Below are positions 58,192 through 64,000 of a stretch of 64,000 bases of DNA, piece by piece. This DNA is from UMGS1766 sp963597355. GTDB taxonomy: Bacteria > Bacillota > Clostridia > Oscillospirales > Oscillospiraceae. Both the position numbers and the translations under genes were made by a program. The notes under the pieces are model-generated. The model had not been told where the DNA came from. It saw only the letters and a list, made by a program, of their open reading frames with translations, and searched no databases. Position 1 is the stretch's first letter. Each line of letters starts with the position of its first letter. The stretch spans positions 124,001 to 188,000 of the forward strand of contig CAVBPR010000006.1 of NCBI GenBank assembly GCA_963597355.1, read 5' to 3'.

Positions 58192-58399
58192 GTTTTTTTA
58201 CCTCTTTCTTTGTTTTCCGATCCGCTGTCGGAAGTTCCCGTTTTATGTGGGAAAGCTCTTTGTTCACTCTGCAAAAAACATTCCCGCATTCATACATCTG
58301 CTCATAAAATACCGTTCCGTTCTCATCTTCCATGCGCGTTCTTACCGTTTTCTTCTGCGAATCTGTGCATTGGACACATCTGCTTGCATAATGTGCCAT
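58097..58399 (-). CDS. Small Cys-motif protein overlapping the kinase gene
   Basis: This 100-residue frame begins MAHYASRCVQCTDSQKKTVR directly after the MATE stop and has CVQC (8-11) and CGNVFC (38-43), a possible four-Cys zinc site. Its last 30 or so residues run over the start of the kinase gene in another frame and are unlikely to be functional. The kinase has its own GAGGT site inside this frame. Treat the N-terminal 65 residues as the supported part. Confidence 0.45.
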   Translation of the reverse strand: MAHYASRCVQCTDSQKKTVRTRMEDENGTVFYEQMYECGNVFCRVNKELSHIKRELPTADRKTKKEVKKHEENYYHRTRAGKRRTNHWEDGGKPSGNSLL

Positions 58400-59791
58400 C
58401 TATTCAGCCACACCCTTCTTTTGATCCAGGTGATTGATTTTCTTCATTTCCACAACGATCAACACAAGGGCGAAAACAAACGCCAGGCCGTCTGCCACAG
58501 GACCGGCCCACAGCACGCCTTTAATGCCCATACAACTGCACAGAATCATTACCGCCGGAATCAGGAACACAATCTGACGGCTTAAAGAGATTGCGCCGGA
58601 CAACACGGGCTTTCCGATGGACTGGAAGAAAATCGCGGCCACCGTCTGAAATCCGTTCAGGAAGCACAGCAGGGTGAAAATACGGAAGGACAGAATGGAA
58701 AATTCGGTGTACAGCTCTCCCTGATTGCCGAAGATGGCTGTAAGTGCGGCCGGAAATGCCTGAAAAATAATAAAGAACACAACCGCAATCAAGGTTGCGG
58801 ATTTCACTGCAATTCCAAAGGTTTTCTTTACCCGTTTATAGTCCGCCCTGCCATAGTTATACCCCACAATCGGCTGGGCTCCTGTTCCGATTCCCGTTAC
58901 GATCGATATCAAGATTGTATTAAACTTCATCACAATTCCGAAAGCCGCCAGGGGAATATCTGCTCCATATTCGGAATTCATGCCGCAGTGAACCAGATAG
59001 TAATTGATCACCGTCATGATAATTGCAATGGCAATCTGAGAAACAAAGCTGGACACTCCGAACCCGGACATTTTTTTCAACATGCCAAACTCGGGTTTCA
59101 TCGCCTTTGCTGTTATTTTGACTGTTTTAAATCTTGGAACATACCACATGCTGATGGCAAAGTTCAAAATCTGACCAATCACGGTTGCGACTGCCGCACC
59201 GGTCATTCCCCATCCAAACCCAAGAACAAACAGCGCGTCCAGAACCACATTGGACAAACAGCCTACAATCATTGCAATCATTGTCAGCTGAGGTGTGCCA
59301 TCTGCACGAATCAGCGAACACATACCGCAGCCGACAATAACAAAGGGAAAGCCCAGAACAATAATTTTTCCATACTCCAATGCATAACTCAGGTTATCCG
59401 GAGTTGCGCCAAACAAAGCGGTCAGGGGCTTTAAAAAGATGATGCAAAGGATGCAAAATACAATCCCCACAATGATCAGCCAGGAAAAGGTGTTGTTTAC
59501 CCCCTTTTCCGCCTTTTCTTTGTTTCCCCGCCCCAGCTCCAGGCTTAAATAGGCCGCGCCGCCGTCTCCCAGCAGCAGGGCCAGAGCCATAACAACCATA
59601 TTAAGCGGAAATACTACGTTGGTTGCGCTGTTTCCCAGTGTGCCAACGCCCCAGCCGATGAAGATCTGGTCGACAATGTTATACAATGCATTCACAACCA
59701 GTGCCACAACGCTGGGAATTGCGTATTTCATCATCAGACTTCCAATGGGAGCTGATGCAAGCGGATTGAATTCCGTTTCTTTTGAACTCAT
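58400..59791 (-). CDS. MATE family multidrug/sodium antiporter
   Basis: The 463-residue protein has twelve membrane segments in two MATE halves; ALYNIVDQIFIGWGVG, GDGGAAYLSLELGRG and GIGTGAQPIVGYNYGRADY are characteristic. It exports cationic drugs or metabolites in exchange for Na+ or H+. The ATG at 59791 follows GGAGG. Its promoter is a MerR-type site facing the divergent regulator. Confidence 0.93.
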   Translation of the reverse strand: MSSKETEFNPLASAPIGSLMMKYAIPSVVALVVNALYNIVDQIFIGWGVGTLGNSATNVVFPLNMVVMALALLLGDGGAAYLSLELGRGNKEKAEKGVNNTFSWLIIVGIVFCILCIIFLKPLTALFGATPDNLSYALEYGKIIVLGFPFVIVGCGMCSLIRADGTPQLTMIAMIVGCLSNVVLDALFVLGFGWGMTGAAVATVIGQILNFAISMWYVPRFKTVKITAKAMKPEFGMLKKMSGFGVSSFVSQIAIAIIMTVINYYLVHCGMNSEYGADIPLAAFGIVMKFNTILISIVTGIGTGAQPIVGYNYGRADYKRVKKTFGIAVKSATLIAVVFFIIFQAFPAALTAIFGNQGELYTEFSILSFRIFTLLCFLNGFQTVAAIFFQSIGKPVLSGAISLSRQIVFLIPAVMILCSCMGIKGVLWAGPVADGLAFVFALVLIVVEMKKINHLDQKKGVAE

Positions 59792-59825
59792 AAATTTAAC
59801 CTCCATAATTTCAATTTCATATCAT

Positions 59826-59856
59826 AGCTTAGACTATATGATTATCATAGAGTCAA
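59826..59856 (-). promoter_or_regulatory. MerR-type promoter/operator for the MATE gene
   Basis: On the minus strand TTGACT (59851-59856) and TAAGCT (59826-59831) are 19 bases apart, the overlong spacer that MerR-family activators require. The spacer holds a 23-bp dyad (59832-59854, GACTCTATGAT/ATCATATAGTC, one mismatch). Confidence 0.85.
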
Positions 59857-59959
59857 GCATATAGTTTGAAATATACGCCTTTATTTTCTTGATAAAACAG
59901 GCATAGCTTTTTATAATAGGAAAAACCTTATTATCTACATATTGTTATGGAGGTTCATT

Positions 59960-60736
59960 TTGAATAAATTTTTGTCCATTGGAGAACTTGCAAAGTTAAG
60001 AAATATCAACGTACAATCCTTGCGCTATTATGAGAAGCTCGGGATTTTAGTCCCGGCCTATATCAATCCGGAAAGCGGATACCGTTACTATTCTTTAGAG
60101 CAGATTATGATACTGGATACGATCATTCTCTGCATCGATCTTGGCATTCCCCTCAAAGACTTAAAAAATTATGTAAACACCGACGGCGAACTTGAATTTG
60201 AACATTTACTAAAAGACGGGAAAAAAATTGCAAAAGAAAAAATCCGAAAAATAGAATCCAGTATCGATTCTATTAATCGGACTCTTCAGCATATCAATGC
60301 CCAGAAAACGTTTCTGGGCCGTGACGGCTATTATTCCCGCTACATTTTTGAGCGGTATTACATTACCATTCCCTGTGAAATCATCATGAGTGCAAAGGAA
60401 TATGAAAAGAATTTAAGTCATTTGTTCTCTCTTGCCAAGGAGCAAAATTTACAGGCGTCCTTTCCTCATGGCATCATTTCTTCCTATTGCGACGGACAAT
60501 TCGCCGGAGCAAATATGTTTCTGGAAGTTATGCCTGCTGCTTCTTCCCTAGTGCGAAAGCTGAATGCAGGAAACTATTTGTGTTTTCAGGAACTGCGAGA
60601 AATTCATTCTGATCCGCTTGTCATATTTCCTCAGAAGTTACTGAGCAGCGGCAACACCAACGTCATCATTTCCAGTATGTCACCGAACACTTATAAATAC
60701 GACAAGGTAACCCTGGAATTTCAGATCCGCACATAA
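59960..60736 (+). CDS. MerR family transcriptional regulator (multidrug-sensing type)
   Basis: The 258-residue protein has an N-terminal MerR helix-turn-helix (FLSIGELAKLRNINVQSLRY, YEKLGILVPAYINPESGYRYY), a dimerisation coiled coil (about 80-120) and a C-terminal GyrI-like effector domain. The TTG at 59960 with GGAGG 7 bases upstream is the likely start. It probably activates the divergent MATE gene on ligand binding. A+T content is high relative to neighbours. Confidence 0.9.
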   Translation: MNKFLSIGELAKLRNINVQSLRYYEKLGILVPAYINPESGYRYYSLEQIMILDTIILCIDLGIPLKDLKNYVNTDGELEFEHLLKDGKKIAKEKIRKIESSIDSINRTLQHINAQKTFLGRDGYYSRYIFERYYITIPCEIIMSAKEYEKNLSHLFSLAKEQNLQASFPHGIISSYCDGQFAGANMFLEVMPAASSLVRKLNAGNYLCFQELREIHSDPLVIFPQKLLSSGNTNVIISSMSPNTYKYDKVTLEFQIRT

Positions 60737-60791
60737 ATTTCAATGATTTAGACCATCTCGGATTCAATCAGATTCGGTTTTTGCTTCTTCC

Positions 60792-62078
60792 TCATCGCCC
60801 GAATATTCCATCCAGCGGAAAGGCTTCCTCTCCGTGGGACAGATACCATAAGCAGCAGCTCAAAACCAGATTCAGTCGCATGCGTCGATCACCGAAGTCA
60901 ATCAAAAACAGCTCGCTAATACGGCCTAAACGGTAGGCCAGCGTGTTTTTGTGCACCGTCAACGCCTGTGCCGTGCTCTCCTTCTCAAACAGGTGCATGG
61001 CATATTGATAGATGGTGTCAAAATAATCCGTGTTATTTCCCGCGTCGTAGGCGCGAATCTGCTCCAAAACGGGATTGATGAAGGTTTCCGCCTGCTCCGT
61101 TTCCAGAACAGCGGCCAGCATGGGCAGGGGCATATAATCCTCGAAAATGCCGTCTGTTCCCTGCTTGCTCCGTTCTACCATGCGTGCCGTCAGCAGCGCC
61201 CGGCGGTAGTGCAGGTAAATATCCTTCAAGTTGCTGAACGGATCGCTCAGGCCGCTGACGAGATCGTACTGAGCAAAGTAACGGAACAGCCACTTCACCA
61301 ATGCATTATTTTCCGGTCGAAGGGTGTTTTCCACTGCGTTGCGCTTAACCTCTCCAAATAAGGTCACGATGGTCTGATCGTATACCAGCACCACTACGTT
61401 GCGAAAACGCTGCTGAATCTGGGTGACTGCATAATCTGCAAACGCTTTTTGACTGGCCCGCTGACCGATGGTTGTCACCATCACGCCGTAGTCGCCCTTA
61501 ATCTGCTTTCGCAACAGGTCTTCTGCCGGACGGCGCACCTGCACCGGTGTCTGGGGATCCAGCAGAACCTCCAGCCGTGCCTGCAAGGTAGCTGTCCAGC
61601 GATCCATGCCTGCCAATCTCCGGCGCAACTTCAAAACCAGCAAACTGATGAGCTTTTGCAGAATTTCCAGGTCTTCCGGCTGGCAAGGCACTTTGCCTAA
61701 ATAAATGACCACGTGGCCTCGCACTTCGTTTTGCCAGACCAACTCACCATACATACGGGGAACAAGCTCACATACTCCGGTATTGGCATAAAACGGTTCG
61801 TAAAACGCTTTTTCGCCGGAAAGATTCTCGTCAAGAATCACCCATTCCCGCTGTGCCTGAATGGCGCCGTCTCGAATGCTCTGGTCCAGTTCCGCAACGC
61901 CGGTTTGCTCCCGGGGCCACACGGAACGGATGTGAAACAGTTCATCGGTGAGCAGCACCGGTGCACCAAAAAACTCTGATGCCGCCTGAATCAGCGGCTG
62001 TACTCCTTCTTGATCGATGACATCCAGAAAACAACGGCTCGCCTCAGCCACGCGGCGCATGCCTTTACTGTCTTTCAT
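60792..62078 (-). CDS. PucR/CdaR-type transcriptional regulator
   Basis: The 428-residue protein has an N-terminal sensory region (CFLDVIDQEGVQPLIQAASE), a GGDEF-like fold in the middle and a C-terminal PucR helix-turn-helix (TALTVHKNTLAYRLGRISEL). Such proteins control small catabolic operons; the adjacent lactonase/CoA-transferase pair is the obvious target. The ATG at 62078 has GAAGGAG; a TTG five codons upstream overlaps that site. A terminator-like hairpin sits in its leader. Confidence 0.88.
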   Translation of the reverse strand: MKDSKGMRRVAEASRCFLDVIDQEGVQPLIQAASEFFGAPVLLTDELFHIRSVWPREQTGVAELDQSIRDGAIQAQREWVILDENLSGEKAFYEPFYANTGVCELVPRMYGELVWQNEVRGHVVIYLGKVPCQPEDLEILQKLISLLVLKLRRRLAGMDRWTATLQARLEVLLDPQTPVQVRRPAEDLLRKQIKGDYGVMVTTIGQRASQKAFADYAVTQIQQRFRNVVVLVYDQTIVTLFGEVKRNAVENTLRPENNALVKWLFRYFAQYDLVSGLSDPFSNLKDIYLHYRRALLTARMVERSKQGTDGIFEDYMPLPMLAAVLETEQAETFINPVLEQIRAYDAGNNTDYFDTIYQYAMHLFEKESTAQALTVHKNTLAYRLGRISELFLIDFGDRRMRLNLVLSCCLWYLSHGEEAFPLDGIFGR

Positions 62079-62095
62079 TTTGCGCTCCTTCAATC

Positions 62096-62116
62096 AAAAA
62101 GGGGACATCTGTCCCC
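62096..62116 (-). terminator. Short terminator-like hairpin in the pucR-like leader
   Basis: GGGGAC-ATCT-GTCCCC (62101-62116) followed by T5 on the minus strand lies between an extended -10 (TGCTATAAT, 62145-62153) and the ribosome-binding site. It may attenuate expression. Confidence 0.55.
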
Positions 62117-62305
62117 TCTCTTTTGCAAAAAATCTCCGTTTACATTATAGCATATATTTTTCTGATTTGCTTGTGTTTTTTCCCAATCAAACAAAATATT
62201 TTTTATCCTCAGGCCAAACATAAAGGAACTGTAATTTGATATAATACACTCGTTCTCAGCCACGGGAACAGAAGCACATATCTTTCTTTCTATCTCCAGA
62301 TCCTC

Positions 62306-62339
62306 TGACCGCCGGCAGTATCCTTCCTGCCGGCGGTCA
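62306..62339. repeat. GC-rich inverted repeat
   Basis: TGACCGCCGGCAG pairs with CTGCCGGCGGTCA around an 8-base loop without a T-run. It lies in the 329-base gap 62079-62407, which otherwise holds the pucR-like promoter and leader and the downstream terminator. Role unknown. Confidence 0.6.
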
Positions 62340-62351
62340 CCTGTCCGGAGC

Positions 62352-62394
62352 AAAACAGCCATCCTGCCGTATACACTGGCAGGATGGCTGTTTT
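62352..62394 (-). terminator. Terminator of the lactonase operon
   Basis: AAAACAGCCATCCTGCC pairs perfectly with GGCAGGATGGCTGTTTT, just past the stop at 62408. Confidence 0.9.
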
Positions 62395-62407
62395 GCTGTA
62401 AATTCAA

Positions 62408-63364
62408 TTATTCTCCGTCGAAGAAGCGGCGCGGATTGTCCACCATAATCGTGTGGATGTCCTCCTCGGTAAGGCCGGCAGCCTTCAGCATAGGAAGCAC
62501 CTCGCGGCTGATAAAGGTGAAATCAATGTCAAGATTCAAATAATCCTGGGCAACGGTTTTATCCCAGCTGTCCCAGAAAGCCAGATAGGTGGCCCAGTCA
62601 TGGCTGAGGAAAATGCGATTGATGTAGCCCTTGCTCACCAGCTCGACAATGTTCTTCACCGAGTTCTTAACCGGATTATCCAGATGACCATAAGCCAGGC
62701 GGTCAAAGCCGATATAAGCACCTGCTTTCACCAGATCCTCCTGATAGGCCCAGTCATTGCAGTCACCGGTGTGGCCGAGGATAACGCGGTTCGGAGCAAC
62801 ACCTGCAGAAGCATAGACATTCAGGATTTCATAGCCGCTCTGGACTTTGGGGTCGTGGTGGCAGAAGATCGGCAGATTTGCCTCTTTTGCCACGGTGCCA
62901 ACGCAGTGGAGCAGCTTGTGCTGCAAGGGGGTAACTCCCGCCTTCACAACGCCGTTCTTCATAATGCCGGGTTTGGAATCCGTTCCGGCGATGCCGTGCA
63001 GGCACTCGTCCAGCAGCAGGTCGTGGATCTCGCCCTCATCCCGCATGGCCAGCCATGCTTCTTCCTGATAATAAAATCCGGAGGATGCGACGATATTCAT
63101 GCCGGACTTTTCCGCCACATCCCGCAGCAGGTGAATGTCCCGGCCCAGGTTAACCGCAGTGCCATCCACGAAAGTGTCTACACCGCAGGACTTCAGCTTC
63201 TTCAGCTGACCGGCAGCCATTTCTACCAGCTTGTCATACTGGAGGAACTTGTCGCCAAAATTCATGCGCATAGACCAGTCTGCGCAGGTAATGTGTTCAT
63301 GCATCAGGGTCTGGCCCAGCTGCTTGGAGTCTACTGCGCCGAGAACCGTATTTACCATGCTCAT
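62408..63364 (-). CDS. Phosphotriesterase-family hydrolase (lactonase-like)
   Basis: The 318-residue amidohydrolase-fold protein has the metal HxH as MHEH (about 21-24), HH in IFCHHDPK, His in ILGHTGDCND and Asp in IFLSHDWATY. This is the PTE-like lactonase pattern. It probably opens a lactone or related ester. It lies 19 bases downstream of the CoA-transferase on the same strand. Confidence 0.88.
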   Translation of the reverse strand: MSMVNTVLGAVDSKQLGQTLMHEHITCADWSMRMNFGDKFLQYDKLVEMAAGQLKKLKSCGVDTFVDGTAVNLGRDIHLLRDVAEKSGMNIVASSGFYYQEEAWLAMRDEGEIHDLLLDECLHGIAGTDSKPGIMKNGVVKAGVTPLQHKLLHCVGTVAKEANLPIFCHHDPKVQSGYEILNVYASAGVAPNRVILGHTGDCNDWAYQEDLVKAGAYIGFDRLAYGHLDNPVKNSVKNIVELVSKGYINRIFLSHDWATYLAFWDSWDKTVAQDYLNLDIDFTFISREVLPMLKAAGLTEEDIHTIMVDNPRRFFDGE

Positions 63365-63383
63365 TCTATTCTGCCTCCCTAGC

Positions 63384-64000
63384 TTACCGCAGCTTCAGCT
63401 CACGGGCCTGCTTGCGCAGATCCTCCCGGAACTCAGGAGCAGCAACGTTGATCAGTTCCTCAACACGCTGCGCAATGGTCTTGCCCCGCAGCTTTGCAAT
63501 GCCATATTCCGTAACGACATGGTCCACAATGTTACGGCTGATCGAAACAACTGCGCCGGGCTTCAACTGGGGAACAATACGGCTGATCGTGCCGTGCTTT
63601 GCAGTTGCATTCAGTGCAATGATTCCCTTGCCGCCGGGAGCATGGAATGCACCATAGGCGAAGTCTGTTGCACCGCCGGTGCCGGAATACTGGGTCGAAC
63701 CGATGGACTCAGAGCAAACCTGACCGGTCAGGTCAATTTCCAGTGCAGTGTTCAAGCTGACCATGTTCTCGTTCTTCATAATGTTGAAGGGGTCATTTAC
63801 ATAGGCCGTCGGCAGCAGTTCCACCATCGGGTTGTCGTTGATGTAGTCATACAGCTCCTGGCTGCCCCAGGCAAACGCACCGATGGTACGGTTGCGGAAG
63901 AAGCGCTTCTTTCTGGAGTTGTTGACTGCGCCGCACCACATGAGCTTACCCATGGAGGTGGAAATCATCTCCGTATAGATGCCCAGATCGTGGCGGTCTT
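63384..64000 (-). CDS. CoA-transferase of the 4-hydroxybutyrate type (C-terminal part)
   Basis: The gene extends past the right edge. About 205 C-terminal residues are visible, including the catalytic-Glu context GIYTEMIST, DLTGQVCSESIG and EYGIAKLRGKTIAQR. It is a paralogue of the gene at 5205-6503 and probably the first or second gene of the lactonase operon. Substrate unresolved. Confidence 0.88.
   Translation of the reverse strand, partial: DRHDLGIYTEMISTSMGKLMWCGAVNNSRKKRFFRNRTIGAFAWGSQELYDYINDNPMVELLPTAYVNDPFNIMKNENMVSLNTALEIDLTGQVCSESIGSTQYSGTGGATDFAYGAFHAPGGKGIIALNATAKHGTISRIVPQLKPGAVVSISRNIVDHVVTEYGIAKLRGKTIAQRVEELINVAAPEFREDLRKQARELKLR

Noticed and set aside
1..64000. CRISPR arrays, tRNA/rRNA genes, insertion sequences or prophage genes
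   Set aside because: No regularly spaced repeats, cloverleaf-like segments, transposases or integrases were seen on reading both strands.

Overview
The window looks like chromosomal DNA from an anaerobic Clostridia/Oscillospirales-type Firmicute, probably gut-associated. Supporting signs are the moderate GC content, sigma-A promoters, purine-rich Shine-Dalgarno sites, CIRCE elements, a YerC-type TrpR-like protein, CarD, orphan HD-GYP/GGDEF proteins, an anaerobic NrdG, FeoAAB iron uptake, two 4-hydroxybutyrate/butyrate-type CoA-transferases and a corrinoid methyltransferase cluster. I see no tRNA, rRNA, CRISPR array, prophage or IS element. All identifications come from reading the protein and DNA sequence; no database search was run.

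Layout. 1-5.2 kb: the end of leuS, rpsU, a YqeG-type HAD phosphatase, an M24 peptidase, a YerC homologue and a large REC/HD-GYP/GGDEF protein. 5.2-11.8 kb: a CoA-transferase, then a methyl-transfer cluster made of a homocysteine methyltransferase, a RACo-like corrinoid activator, a DUF2284 protein and a UroD-type methyltransferase fused to a corrinoid-binding domain. The activator and the fusion gene are read from two strong promoters that overlap face to face. 11.8-17.6 kb: a DUF554 protein and a complete branched-chain amino acid ABC operon (livKHMGF) behind a perfect-consensus promoter. 17.9-23.3 kb: an apparent operon of rhomboid protease, ICMT-like membrane methyltransferase, GH3-family ligase and a membrane GAF/degenerate-GGDEF/HD-GYP protein. 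23.4-29.2 kb: deoC, an AT-rich islet with two DUF4230 proteins, a 27-residue membrane peptide and a VanZ-like protein, a TIGR04076-type protein, and CIRCE-controlled clpB.

29.3-34.6 kb: a DMT transporter, nrdG, a small Cys protein and a copper operon (operator, copA with a CopZ-like C-terminal domain that has its own ribosome-binding site, csoR). 34.7-38.2 kb: divergent argS and gltX. 38.3-43.9 kb: an iron island (feoA, feoA, feoB, Cys-rich FeoB partner, small DtxR-like regulator, HMA protein, DUF2325, DUF3793, flavodoxin) with repeated GGTTAG-N6-CTAACC operators. 44-50 kb: FliB-like, PHP phosphoesterase, HtrA protease and a PhoBR-like two-component pair. 50-57 kb: CarD, cupin, YgiQ radical SAM, pyridoxamine kinase, a HAD phosphatase, a secreted nuclease lipoprotein and CIRCE-controlled hsp20. 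57.5-64 kb: a cytidylate-kinase-like protein, a MATE exporter with a divergent MerR regulator and textbook MerR promoter, then a PucR-type regulator next to a phosphotriesterase-like lactonase and a second CoA-transferase that runs off the window.

The strongest candidates for something not yet described are the compact methyl-scavenging cluster (6.7-11.8 kb), the iron regulon whose IdeR-like half-sites are re-spaced, the CopA/CopZ gene-within-gene, the rhomboid/ICMT/GH3/c-di-GMP operon, and the DUF4230 pair with its coupled micropeptide.
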